Shown: one piece after another, positions 42,700-51,672 of the stretch | Layout: the number at the start of each line of letters is the position of its first letter | Position numbering within the stretch: the first letter of the stretch is position 1 | Assembly (NCBI RefSeq): GCF_017654485.1 | Contig: NZ_CP061095.1 | Coordinates: forward strand, 1-64,000 | Length of the DNA: 64,000 nt | Source: Roseomonas marmotae | GTDB taxonomy: Bacteria; Pseudomonadota; Alphaproteobacteria; Acetobacterales; Acetobacteraceae | Direction: 5' to 3' | The notes under the pieces: generated by a model | What the model was told of the DNA's origin: nothing | Database searches by the model: none | What the model saw: only the letters and a program-made list of their open reading frames with translations | Made by a program: the position numbers and the translations under genes

Positions 42700-44873
42700 G
42701 CCGCATCGTCCTCGATGGCCGGATCGGCTGGCAGGCGGCGGCGCTGAACGACACCGGCGCGGAGGCGACGCTGGCCCTGGCCGCCATTCCCGCCCCCGGC
42801 CCGCCGCTGGCCGATCCGGATGGCACCCTGGGCGGGCTGACGACGCCCGTCTGGGCCGTGGCGGCATCGCTGGACGCGCTGTTCCTGCTGGACCGCGCGG
42901 GCACGCGCATCCTGATCTACGATCCTTGCCTGGAGCGTTTCCGCCCACTGGCCTGTCTCGGTGGAAAGGGCGCTGCCACAGGACAGCTGGACGGTGCGCG
43001 CGCCCTGGCGCTGGACCCACGGGGGCGGCTCTGGGTAGCCGATACCGGCAACCGTCGTGTGCAGGTGGTGGACCCGGCGCAGGGGCGGGTGGTGGCGGTC
43101 ATCGGGCCGCTGGCGGCCGAGGCCCATGGAGAGGCTTGGCCGGTCCGACCGATTCCCGGACAGGATCAGTACGGGCTGCCGGATGGCAGCCGCGACTGGC
43201 CATCCGGCACCTGGGAGCCGGCCGCGCTGGCCGCCTTGCCGGAAGGCGGGGTCATCCTCGCCGACCGCGCCAATGACGCGCTCTGGCGGGTGACAGCGCA
43301 GGGGCAGGTGAGCCAGTTCGCAGCTGCCACCGCGCCTGTTGCCCTGCTGCGGGACCATGAGGGCCGGCTGCATGTGGTGCAGGAGGGGCTGGACACGATC
43401 CGCGTGATCGGCCCGGACGGTGCCTTCATCGAGGATGTCGCGCTGCCCGGGAGCCTGCGGGACCGCTTCGGCCCGCCCGCTCTGGCCGTCGACGCCGACG
43501 GCACGATCTGGATCTCCCCGCGCACCCCTGGCCCCGCCATGCTGCTCTGCCGCGATGCGGCCGGGCGCTGCGGGGCGGCCATCCGGCGGCAGGTGCCGGC
43601 GCGATGCACCGTGCTGGCCTTCGGCCGCGATGGCATGGCCATCCTGGGCGATGCGCGGCGCCCCTGCCTGATGCGCGCTGAGACGACGCGGTATCCCGGG
43701 CATGGCAGCGCCCTGCTGGGGCCGCTGGACAGCCGCCTCGGCGGTTGCCTCTGGGACCGTGCCGCGCTGACGGCGGCGCTGCCCATGGGCACGCGGGTCA
43801 TGCTGGAAAGCTTTACCGCCGAAGCGCCCTGGAGTGCCGCGGAGGTCACGGCCCTGCCCGATGACCGCTGGCGCGGGCTGGAGATGACGGCCATGGATGC
43901 CGACGGCTGCTGGGATCTCGCGGTGCTCAGCCCGCCGGGCCGCTATCTCTGGCTGCGCCTGACGCTCTCGGGCGACGGCATGGCGACGCCCGCGCTCACG
44001 CGCATAGAAGCACACTGGCCGCGCCTCACCAGCCGCCGCTTCCTGCCGCCCGCCCTGGCGCCGGATGCGGAAGCGGCGGATTTCATGGACCGTTTTCTGA
44101 TGGTCTTCGATCAGGTGCGCGCGGGCTATACGCGCAAGCTGGACGATCTGGCGGGATTCTTCGACCCCATGGCCACGCCCGCCGCGCCGCCTGGGACCTT
44201 CGGCACGGATTTCCTGGACTGGCTGGGCGACTGGATCGGCCTTTCGCTGGAGCGGGCCTGGCCGGTGGAGACGCGGCGGCGGCTGGTGAAGGAGGCCGTC
44301 GCGCTCTACCGCCTGCGCGGCACGCCGCGCGGGCTGCGGCGCCACGTCGCCATCTACACGGGCACCGAGCCACGGCTGATCGAGCATTTCCGGCTGCGCC
44401 GCTGGATGTCCCTGGGCAGCGGGCGGCTGGATGCCGGGCTGCAGCTCTGGGGTCCGGAAGTGGTGGCGCGGCTGCAACTGGATGCCTTCGCGCAGATCGG
44501 CCGCTTCGTCCTGACCGACACGGGCGACCCGCTGACCGACCCGCTGGCCGCCGGCGCGCATCGTGCCACGCTGCTGGTGCCGGCCACCGGGCTCCGGGGC
44601 GAAGAAGCCGCGCGGCATCAGGCGGCGGTGGAGCGCATCGCCGCCCAGGCGGCGCCCGCGCATGTGCAACTGACAGTCCGGATGATCGAGGCCGGCTTCA
44701 AGCTGGGCTGCGACGCCGTGCTGGGCGCCACGACGCAGTTGCCGCGCCGTGTCCGGCCGGCCCGGCTGGACGAGATGTCGCTGGGGCAGGCCGCTCTGGC
44801 CGGCGCCGGGGCCTTCCGGCTCGGCCCGCGTGGCGGCGCCCGGCTGGGCAGTGAAACCAGACTGAGTGGTTAG
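42696..44873 (+). CDS. NHL-type propeller fused to phage tail protein I domain (Pvc12-position)
   Basis: A 725-residue protein with two parts. About residues 45-330 read like NHL-type beta-propeller repeats ([72 protein letters not shown]). From about residue 460 it has the gpI-type tail domain: [61 protein letters not shown] and AHVQLTVRM. gpI proteins join baseplate to fibres, so the propeller may be a binding platform. It ends 11 bases before the first fibre-like gene. Confidence 0.86.
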   Translation: MSRIVLDGRIGWQAAALNDTGAEATLALAAIPAPGPPLADPDGTLGGLTTPVWAVAASLDALFLLDRAGTRILIYDPCLERFRPLACLGGKGAATGQLDGARALALDPRGRLWVADTGNRRVQVVDPAQGRVVAVIGPLAAEAHGEAWPVRPIPGQDQYGLPDGSRDWPSGTWEPAALAALPEGGVILADRANDALWRVTAQGQVSQFAAATAPVALLRDHEGRLHVVQEGLDTIRVIGPDGAFIEDVALPGSLRDRFGPPALAVDADGTIWISPRTPGPAMLLCRDAAGRCGAAIRRQVPARCTVLAFGRDGMAILGDARRPCLMRAETTRYPGHGSALLGPLDSRLGGCLWDRAALTAALPMGTRVMLESFTAEAPWSAAEVTALPDDRWRGLEMTAMDADGCWDLAVLSPPGRYLWLRLTLSGDGMATPALTRIEAHWPRLTSRRFLPPALAPDAEAADFMDRFLMVFDQVRAGYTRKLDDLAGFFDPMATPAAPPGTFGTDFLDWLGDWIGLSLERAWPVETRRRLVKEAVALYRLRGTPRGLRRHVAIYTGTEPRLIEHFRLRRWMSLGSGRLDAGLQLWGPEVVARLQLDAFAQIGRFVLTDTGDPLTDPLAAGAHRATLLVPATGLRGEEAARHQAAVERIAAQAAPAHVQLTVRMIEAGFKLGCDAVLGATTQLPRRVRPARLDEMSLGQAALAGAGAFRLGPRGGARLGSETRLSG

Positions 44874-44884
44874 GGGAGCGCAAG

Positions 44885-47524
44885 ATGCCGCATGACATGG
44901 CACTGGATGGCCCGATCGCCTGCCCCGACTGCGCGACGGAAGGTTTCGCGCGGAATGTCTGGTTCGACGGGCGCGTGGTGACTGCGGTCGACTTCGTGAC
45001 CGAGCAGGATTTCTGGGCCACCAAGCACCGCCGGCACGCCCGGCTCCTGCATGGCTGGGGCGTGGTCTGCGGGCTGCGGGTGGTGGAGCACCCGAACCCT
45101 GCCTGCCGCGCCCAATGGGTGGTGGTGCGCCCCGGCAGCGCGCTGGATTGCTGCGGGCGCGAGGTGCGGGTGGACCAGCCGACCCTCTTCGACCTCCGCG
45201 CCGCTTTCCTCTCGGCCTGGCGCTCCGCTCATGGCAAGGCGGCCGAGCCCGATGCCGCCACCCACCGCGTCGAGATCGTGCTGCGCTATGCCGAGTGCCC
45301 GGCCGAGCCGGTGCCGGTGCTCTTCGAGGGCTGCGCGCCGGGCGGGGAGGCCTGCCTGCCGAGCCGGGCGCTGGAGGGCTTTTCCCTCGACCTGCTGATC
45401 GACCGGCCGTCCCCCGCCGCGCCCCAGGCAGGCGCGGCGCTGGAATGGGCGCGGACGCTGGGCGGGGCGGGCGCCACGCGGATGGCGCTGCACGAGCCTT
45501 CCGGCCGTGGCTTCATCCTGGCCGGCGGGGCCGCGGCCAGCCTGCTGGTGGTGGATCTGGAAACCGGCGCGCCGCTGCTGGGGATGGCGGATAGCGGCTT
45601 CGACCCGCTGGACATCGCCATTTCCGCCGACGGCCAGCGGGTCGTGCTGGCCGTCGCGCCCAAGGGGGGCGGCGCCCCGGAACTGCGCGTGCTGGATGCC
45701 GCCAGCCCGGCCACCGCCGTCACGCCGCTGCCGCTGGCGGGCGGGGACGGGGGCGCCGTCGCCCTGCGTTTCCTGCCGGATGACCGGCTGGCCGTGACGG
45801 TCACGGCGGCGAATGAGTTGCGGATCTGGGGCAGCGACATCCTGACCACCGCCACCCCCGGCGCGCCCTCCATCGTGGCGCTGGCCGATGGCCCGGGCGC
45901 GATGGCGCTGCCAGTGAACGCGACGCATCTCTATGTGGCGCTGACCGGCGCGGCGGGTATCGCCGCCGTGCGGCTGTCGGACCTCGATCCGGTCATCCTG
46001 CCCCTCGGCAGCGGCGGCACGGCGCGGCCGGTGGCACTGGCTGCGGCCCGGCGCGGGGGCAAGGACCTGCTGGCGGTGGCCGATGGCGCCGGGGCCGCCG
46101 TGCTGCTGATCGAGGCCAGCCCCGATGCCGCCGCCCCGGCGGACCAGGCCGTCGCCCTGGGTGCGCCGCTGACCGGGCTGGGGGGCGCGCCGGTGGGCGT
46201 GACGCTCTCGCCCGCCGGGGACTGGGCGGGGCTGCTGCTGGAGGCGGCGGATGGCAGCGGCGTGGCCCGCGCGGCATCCGTCACGCGCATCGCCAGCGGC
46301 GTGGTGGACCCGGTGGGGCCCGCGCTGCCGGTCGGGGATGAGCCCAGGGCGCTCCTCGGCGCGGCGGATGGCGGCCTGCTCTACGCCGTCTATGCCGGTG
46401 CCGCGCCGCCCGCGGGGGGCGTGGCGGTGCTGGAAGCCAAGGGCGATGACTGCCGCGCCCGTCTGCACGCGCCGGAGGAATGCCCGGCCTGCGGAGCGGA
46501 TGACGCGCTGGTACTGGCCACCATCGCCGATTACCGCTTCGGCGATGCCGTCACCGATGCCCGGCTGGACCATGGCCCCGCGCGGCGGGAGCTGGCCAGC
46601 ACGGGGGCGCTGCAGCAAGCCTTGCTCTGCGTCATGGACCACGTGGCCGGTGGCATCCCCGGCCCGGCCGGCCCCGCTGGGCCGAAAGGCGACCCGGGCC
46701 CGAAGGGCGACAAGGGGGACAAGGGCGACCCTGGTGGCGGCGGGGAAGGCACCCCCGGCCCCCAAGGGCCGCAGGGCCCCGCCGGCCAGCGTGGTGAGCA
46801 GGGGCCGCCGGGCGAAGCCGGACCGCCGGGCGCGCAGGGTCCACAGGGCCCGCAAGGGGAGAAGGGCGACAAGGGTGATCCCGGAGCGGCCCCGAAGCTC
46901 GACCTGCCGCGCATCGTTGCCTTCAACTGGCCCCATGCCGGCATCCTCAACCGTGAGGACGGTCGCACGCAGGAGATGATCAAGCTCGGCCTGCTGGTGG
47001 CCTTCGACCGGGACTATCCTGTCCTGGCCGAGAGCTTCGCCGCGCGCGAGGTCTGCGACAACGTCGCGCAGTTCCTGGTGGCCCGGACCGGCCGGATGGA
47101 GCCGGGCTTCTCGCTCAGCTGCTACTGCCAGATCGACACCGAGGTGACGGGCGTGATGCTGGAGGGCCGCTGCGGAGAGCCGCCGACGATCCTCGACGAT
47201 ACGTCGATCACCAACGGGCCCGTCACCGGCCTGCGCCTCCGCCCCGGCAACCGGGACGGGGAGCGGGTCTTTCCCAACCAGGAAATCTGGCCGCCCGGAC
47301 GCTACCGCGTCGTCATCGAAGGCAATTTCATCCTGGGCGAGAAGGTCGCCGAAGTGACGGGGCCGCTGGGCGGGGGCGAGATGATCCAGGCCAATCCGGC
47401 GCTGGATGCCGAGCATTTCGGCCCCGGCCTCAATGGCGACTTCCTGCCGGCCATGCCGCGCCGCTGCCCCACCGGCAACGGGCTGGAGGGCGGCCGCTTC
47501 GTGAGCTGGTTCGAGTTGGTCTGA
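44885..47524 (+). CDS. Collagen-like fibre candidate with [10 protein letters not shown] module
   Basis: An 879-residue protein. Residues ~24-110 carry the module shared with the next two genes ([52 protein letters not shown]). Residues ~190-540 look like a beta-propeller ([21 protein letters not shown]). A short Cys-containing helix region ([20 protein letters not shown]) precedes a 78-residue collagen-like stretch at residues 590-667 (Gly-X-Y with a GGGGEG break). The last ~210 residues are globular and may be a receptor-binding head. Stalk plus head suggests a tail fibre or surface appendage; no family name is claimed. GGGGAG precedes the ATG. Confidence 0.72.
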   Translation: MPHDMALDGPIACPDCATEGFARNVWFDGRVVTAVDFVTEQDFWATKHRRHARLLHGWGVVCGLRVVEHPNPACRAQWVVVRPGSALDCCGREVRVDQPTLFDLRAAFLSAWRSAHGKAAEPDAATHRVEIVLRYAECPAEPVPVLFEGCAPGGEACLPSRALEGFSLDLLIDRPSPAAPQAGAALEWARTLGGAGATRMALHEPSGRGFILAGGAAASLLVVDLETGAPLLGMADSGFDPLDIAISADGQRVVLAVAPKGGGAPELRVLDAASPATAVTPLPLAGGDGGAVALRFLPDDRLAVTVTAANELRIWGSDILTTATPGAPSIVALADGPGAMALPVNATHLYVALTGAAGIAAVRLSDLDPVILPLGSGGTARPVALAAARRGGKDLLAVADGAGAAVLLIEASPDAAAPADQAVALGAPLTGLGGAPVGVTLSPAGDWAGLLLEAADGSGVARAASVTRIASGVVDPVGPALPVGDEPRALLGAADGGLLYAVYAGAAPPAGGVAVLEAKGDDCRARLHAPEECPACGADDALVLATIADYRFGDAVTDARLDHGPARRELASTGALQQALLCVMDHVAGGIPGPAGPAGPKGDPGPKGDKGDKGDPGGGGEGTPGPQGPQGPAGQRGEQGPPGEAGPPGAQGPQGPQGEKGDKGDPGAAPKLDLPRIVAFNWPHAGILNREDGRTQEMIKLGLLVAFDRDYPVLAESFAAREVCDNVAQFLVARTGRMEPGFSLSCYCQIDTEVTGVMLEGRCGEPPTILDDTSITNGPVTGLRLRPGNRDGERVFPNQEIWPPGRYRVVIEGNFILGEKVAEVTGPLGGGEMIQANPALDAEHFGPGLNGDFLPAMPRRCPTGNGLEGGRFVSWFELV
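46652..46885 (+). repeat. Collagen-like Gly-X-Y coding repeat
   Basis: About 26 Gly-X-Y triplets, many of the form [13 protein letters not shown] and [10 protein letters not shown], with one break near the middle. Rich in Pro, Lys-Gly-Asp and Gln. Such stretches form trimeric triple-helical stalks in phage tail fibres and bacterial surface proteins. Confidence 0.95.
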
Positions 47525-47542
47525 TCCGCAAGGAGGCGTGCA

Positions 47543-49417
47543 ATGGATGCCAATATGACCACCGGATCCAACGGGACGACGGTCTGCGGCTGCCCCGCCT
47601 GCCGTGGGCTGCAGATCTTCGAAGCACCGAAATATGCGACGGGCGCAACGCTTTCGGCCGAGGATCTGGCCAGCGAGCAGGCTTTCGTGCGGGCCAAGAT
47701 GCGGCTGCACAACCGCTTCCTGCATGGCTGGGGCGTGGTCTGCGGCTTGCAGGTGGTCTGCGACGACTGCGACGGCTCGGTGCGAGTGGAGACGGGCTAT
47801 GCCATCGACCGCTGCGGCAACGACATCGTGCTGGCGGATTCCACGCGCTTCGACATCGCCAAGGCCATCCGCGCCTGCCGTGATGCGCGCCGGCCGAAAC
47901 TGGGGGATTGCGACCCCTTCACTCCCGCGCCCGATCCCGGCTGCGCCGATCTCGAGACCCACTGGTGCGTCACCCTGCGCTTCAGGGAGGTGGAGAGCGC
48001 GCATAGCCTTTCGCTGATGCGCCAGCCGGCAGGCCAGGGCTGCGGCTGTGGCGGAAAATGCGGCTGCGGGGGAGGCTGTGGCGGCGGTTGCGGATGCGGC
48101 GGCTCCGCCACCCGGCTCACCGCCAGCGCGGTGACCAGCGGCAGCACCACTACCGGCGTGCTGGGCTACGCGCTGCCGGGCTGCACGCCCCGGCGGCTGG
48201 TGGAATGCGCGGAACTGGGCGTGGTGCGGCACAAGGGCCCCTGCGGCCCCGATCTGCGCGAGGGCCTGGCCGGACTGACGCAGGGGCTCGTGACGCCGGA
48301 CAGCCTGCTGGGGCGGGCGATGGGCTGCGTCAAGGAAGCCCTGGCTATCCTCCAGGACCGGCTGACCGAGACGGATATGCGCGCCATCGCGGCGCTTCTG
48401 AACCAGCAGCCGGGCGCGGAGGTCACGGCGCAGCAGATGCGTGACGCTCTCTGCCGGCTGCGGCAGGCGCTGATCGACTTCATGATGCGCCATGACCCCG
48501 TGCGCTGCCAGGCGCTGCGTGAGCTGGACCAGCTTTCCGTGCCGCTGCCGCAGGCCGGTGACAATGTGCCGGGCACCAACCTGCCTGCCGGGGAGAGCCC
48601 CGCCAGCTATGCCGACCGCGCGAGCCGCGTGGCGGAGGGGCTGTTCAGTCTCTGGCTCCAGTCCGTCATCGACTGCCTCTGCGCCGCCATCCTGCCGCGC
48701 TGCTCGGAAGATCCGCTGGAGGATTGCGTGCCGATCGCCTGCGTGACCATGCGCGGGGACAAGGTCGTCAGCATCTGCAACCATAGCTGCCGCAAATATG
48801 CCGGCGCCTTCCCGACACTGATGCACTTCCTCTCCGTGGTGCCAGTCGTACCGCTGGTTTCCCGGCTGCTGGCGCTGCTCTGCTGCTCGCCCCTCGCCGC
48901 GCTCTTCGGCTTGGGTCGGCGGGATGAGCGCGCCCTGCGTTTCCGTAGCGCCCTGGCGGCGGGGAACTTCGCCACGCCGCGTAACCTGCTGAACATGGCG
49001 CGAAACCTCGATCTCGGGGCGCTCGCCTCTCGCTGGCTGTCCGATGTCGCGCAGGCGCCGCCCGTGGTGGCGCCGGTCGGTCAGGATTCAGCCATCGCGC
49101 TACGGGAACTCTCCGCGCAGGGCCTGCGGGTCACCCTGCGGGAAGCCGATGAGGCCACTGTCGCGGCGCAGGGCAGGGCCGGGCTCGGGCGCTTCTTTGC
49201 GCGGCCCTCGGGCGAGGCAACCCTCTTCGTCCGGGACGGGAAGGTCGTGGGCTTCGCCAGCGGCGCGACGGCGGCGGCCGGTGGCGACGGGACCAGCATG
49301 AGGGAGGCCGCTACGCAGTCCCCGGCAGGCCCGTCCAAGGAACTGGCGGTCCTGCGGAAGGAGCTGGCGGAACTGCGGAGCCAGGTGGCCACCCTGAGCA
49401 AGCGGAGCAGGAAATGA
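47543..49417 (+). CDS. Second [16 protein letters not shown] protein with Cys/Gly-rich segment
   Basis: A 624-residue protein with an N-terminal Cys pair (VCGCPACRG) and the shared module at about residues 30-115 ([51 protein letters not shown]). Residues 164-188 are almost only Gly and Cys (seven Cys). A helical middle is followed by VPIACVTMRGDKVVSICNHS, a hydrophobic stretch (VVPVVPLVSRLLALLCC) and a C-terminal coiled coil (ELAVLRKELAELRSQVATL). AGGAGG lies six bases before the ATG. It overlaps the next gene by four bases. I do not recognise a family; it is likely a particle-surface or fibre-attachment protein. Confidence 0.7.
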   Translation: MDANMTTGSNGTTVCGCPACRGLQIFEAPKYATGATLSAEDLASEQAFVRAKMRLHNRFLHGWGVVCGLQVVCDDCDGSVRVETGYAIDRCGNDIVLADSTRFDIAKAIRACRDARRPKLGDCDPFTPAPDPGCADLETHWCVTLRFREVESAHSLSLMRQPAGQGCGCGGKCGCGGGCGGGCGCGGSATRLTASAVTSGSTTTGVLGYALPGCTPRRLVECAELGVVRHKGPCGPDLREGLAGLTQGLVTPDSLLGRAMGCVKEALAILQDRLTETDMRAIAALLNQQPGAEVTAQQMRDALCRLRQALIDFMMRHDPVRCQALRELDQLSVPLPQAGDNVPGTNLPAGESPASYADRASRVAEGLFSLWLQSVIDCLCAAILPRCSEDPLEDCVPIACVTMRGDKVVSICNHSCRKYAGAFPTLMHFLSVVPVVPLVSRLLALLCCSPLAALFGLGRRDERALRFRSALAAGNFATPRNLLNMARNLDLGALASRWLSDVAQAPPVVAPVGQDSAIALRELSAQGLRVTLREADEATVAAQGRAGLGRFFARPSGEATLFVRDGKVVGFASGATAAAGGDGTSMREAATQSPAGPSKELAVLRKELAELRSQVATLSKRSRK

Positions 49418-51456
49418 GCGACGCCACCCAGCGCATGCATTATTTCCAGCGCCAGATGCTGGGCGCGGCCGACTTCACCGTCGAGCAGAGCTACCACCGG
49501 AACTGGCGCCGCCGGCACAATCTGGGGCCGCATCTCTGGGGGGTGATCACCGGCCTGGAGCTGGTGGAGATTCCGCGCGAGGGCGACGCGCAGTTCTGCG
49601 ACGTCTTGCTGATGCCGGGCATGGCGGTGGACATCTTTGGCCGCGAGGTGCTGGTGCCGGCGCCCACGCGGGTGGAACCGGCGCTCTTCGCCGCCATGGC
49701 GGGCGATCAGAAGCGTGAGGTCTGGATCGCCTTCGCCGAGGCCGCCATGCGGGATGGCGCTACCCTCGCCATGATCTGCACGGGCACCGAGAACTTCCCG
49801 CGCGTGGCCGAGGGATTCCGCCTTTTCGCCGGCACGCAGGACAGCGCGCTCTGGGACCTGGAGAGGGCCGAGCTGCCGGTAGGCGGGCAGGCGGCGCTTC
49901 CGCCCTCGGCTGATCCGGTCCCCGGCACGCCGCGGCTGCCGGCGGATGGCACCATGGCCGCGCAGACCTTCGTCGCCGAGGATGAGATCCAGACCTGGCT
50001 CATCCGGCTCGGCAGCCTCCGCTGGGATGGCGGCGCGCAGAAGTTCCGCCCCGTGGCGGCGCCGGCCGACCTGATGGAGGGCCGCCGCTGGGCCGGCCTC
50101 AACGGCACCTCGGTATTGAGTGAATCCGGCGCGTTGCGCCTCGCGCCACGGCAGGCGGCGGCGGATGCCGATGCCCGGGACTTCGCCACCCTTGAGGGGC
50201 GGCTGGTGGTGCAGGGCCGGCTGACCGCAAAAAAGGATGTGGAGATCCATGGCGGCCAGCTCCGCTTCCAGAATGTGCTTGGCGAGGCCGAGAACATCCC
50301 GCTCTGGATGCAGCGCCGCGCCGCGCCGGGGGTGACGACCGAGTTGCATCTGCATCTCGGCGATGACGAGAAACCGGACCGTCGTCTCTCCATCGGGGCC
50401 GGGGCGGATGAGACGGCCGTGCCCGCCCTGGCCATCCGTGGCGACCGCAAGCTGGATGCCCGTGACGGCAAGCTGCGCCTGCCCGGCGCGCCGCGCCAGT
50501 CCATCGACCTCAGCCTGGAGAAGGACGACGAGGACGGCGCCTATGGCATCGGCGTACAGAATGGCGCCGCCTATCTGCGAAGCAAGGCAGAGGCCTACTG
50601 GTACAAGGGCGGCAAGCATGCCGATGCCGCAGGCGATCCCGGCGCCGGCGGCAGCGTGCTGCTGCGGCTAGACCAGGATGGCAGCCTCTTCTTCGGTGCG
50701 CGCACGCGGCAGATGCTCAATCTCTGGAGCACGGGATACGGGCTCGGCGTTCAGGACGGCACGCTGTACTCCCGCTCGGATTTCGATTTCGCCTGGCATC
50801 GCGGCGGCGCGCATGTGGATTCGCGCGGCCATCCGGGCGCGGGCGGCAGCAGGCTGCTGCTGCTCGATGCCAGTGGCCGCTTCTTCTTCGGCAACCGCAC
50901 GCAGCAGATGCTCAACCTCTGGGGCGAGAACTATGGCGTCGGTGTGCAGGACCGGACCTTCTACCAGCGAAGCGATGCCGATTTCCGCTGGTATCGCGGC
51001 GGCACGCATAGCGACCTGCGCGGCAATGCCGGCGGAGGCCAGGAGGCGATGCGGCTGGAGCCGGGCGGGCTGACGGTCAGCGGCGGGGTGCGCGCCAGCG
51101 GAGACCTGGTGGCCGATGGCGATATCCGTAGCCGCGGCCAGCGCGTGCCGCTGATCGATGTACGCAGCGGGGTGGAGACGGTGAACATCGTGCCATCCCC
51201 GGCAGGTTCCGCCACAGGCATCCACGGCATCGACGTCACGACCGCGCTGGACAACTATGGAAGCGCGACGATCATGGTCGCGCTCTCCGACATCTCCAAC
51301 AACAGCACCGCGACCAATGCCCGCTGGCGCGTGGCGCCCGAGGGCGCGCCGCAGCGCCTGGCTGGGAACCGGGCGCGGTTCTCCATACGCTTCCAGGTGG
51401 ACGATATCGACGGGAATCTCCGCCAGTTCAGCTGGATCGCGGTCTTCACCGCATGA
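49414..51456 (+). CDS. Third [16 protein letters not shown] protein with 65-residue tandem repeats
   Basis: A 680-residue protein. The shared module is at residues ~8-95 in a diverged form (MHYFQRQMLGAADFTVEQSY, HNLGPHLWGVITGLELVE, LMPGMAVDIFGREVLVP). Residues ~250-375 are beta-rich (RLVVQGRLTAKKDVEIHGG). Three tandem 65-residue units start at residues 377, 442 and 507 (YGIGVQ..., YGLGVQ..., YGVGVQ...), each with RS...W..GG.H and FFG.RT.QMLNLW-type sequence. The C-terminal ~130 residues are a separate domain ending FSWIAVFTA. The layout is fibre-like: an attachment module, a repeated shaft and a terminal domain. Confidence 0.72.
   Translation: MSDATQRMHYFQRQMLGAADFTVEQSYHRNWRRRHNLGPHLWGVITGLELVEIPREGDAQFCDVLLMPGMAVDIFGREVLVPAPTRVEPALFAAMAGDQKREVWIAFAEAAMRDGATLAMICTGTENFPRVAEGFRLFAGTQDSALWDLERAELPVGGQAALPPSADPVPGTPRLPADGTMAAQTFVAEDEIQTWLIRLGSLRWDGGAQKFRPVAAPADLMEGRRWAGLNGTSVLSESGALRLAPRQAAADADARDFATLEGRLVVQGRLTAKKDVEIHGGQLRFQNVLGEAENIPLWMQRRAAPGVTTELHLHLGDDEKPDRRLSIGAGADETAVPALAIRGDRKLDARDGKLRLPGAPRQSIDLSLEKDDEDGAYGIGVQNGAAYLRSKAEAYWYKGGKHADAAGDPGAGGSVLLRLDQDGSLFFGARTRQMLNLWSTGYGLGVQDGTLYSRSDFDFAWHRGGAHVDSRGHPGAGGSRLLLLDASGRFFFGNRTQQMLNLWGENYGVGVQDRTFYQRSDADFRWYRGGTHSDLRGNAGGGQEAMRLEPGGLTVSGGVRASGDLVADGDIRSRGQRVPLIDVRSGVETVNIVPSPAGSATGIHGIDVTTALDNYGSATIMVALSDISNNSTATNARWRVAPEGAPQRLAGNRARFSIRFQVDDIDGNLRQFSWIAVFTA
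50542..51126 (+). repeat. Tandem 195-base coding repeat, three units
   Basis: Units begin at 50542, 50737 and 50932, exactly 195 bases apart. Each encodes YG(I/L/V)GVQ followed about 20 residues later by a Trp and GG-x-H-x-D. The first two also carry a GAGGS segment and end in QMLNLW. The third unit loses its second half. Confidence 0.9.
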
Positions 51457-51467
51457 GGGAGGCGAGC

Positions 51468-51668
51468 ATGGACCTGCCACTGGAACATACGGCATCCCTG
51501 GAGCAGCGGCTGGTCGCGCGGCTCGGCGGGTTGCGGCGGGAATTCGCCCTGGGCGAGCGGCGGCTGGCGGCGCTGGATCAGGAACGCTCCAGCCTCCAGG
51601 CCATGATGCTGCGAATCGCCGGCGCGATAGAACTGCTGGAGGCGGAACTCGAACCGCCGCCGCGCTGA
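51468..51668 (+). CDS. Small coiled-coil protein in the eCIS operon
   Basis: A 66-residue protein (MDLPLEHTASLEQRLVARLG...) that is almost entirely helical with heptad-like leucines (LAALDQERSSLQAMMLRIAGAIELLEAELE). ATG 51468 follows GAGGGAGGCGAGC. It sits between the third module protein and the tape-measure-like gene with short spacings. It may be a fibre chaperone or a small structural adaptor; no family was recognised. Confidence 0.65.
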   Translation: MDLPLEHTASLEQRLVARLGGLRREFALGERRLAALDQERSSLQAMMLRIAGAIELLEAELEPPPR

Positions 51669-51672
51669 GCCG

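Noticed and set aside
46652..46885. Collagen-like sequence as eukaryotic contamination
   Set aside because: It is in frame within a bacterial operon gene with the same codon use as its neighbours. Collagen-like stalks are common in phage and bacterial proteins.
47543..49417. CRISPR, insertion sequence or other DNA repeat suggested by the Gly/Cys run
   Set aside because: The repetition is only at codon level over about 75 bases, in frame, with no spacers, inverted ends or transposase. No CRISPR array was seen anywhere in the window.
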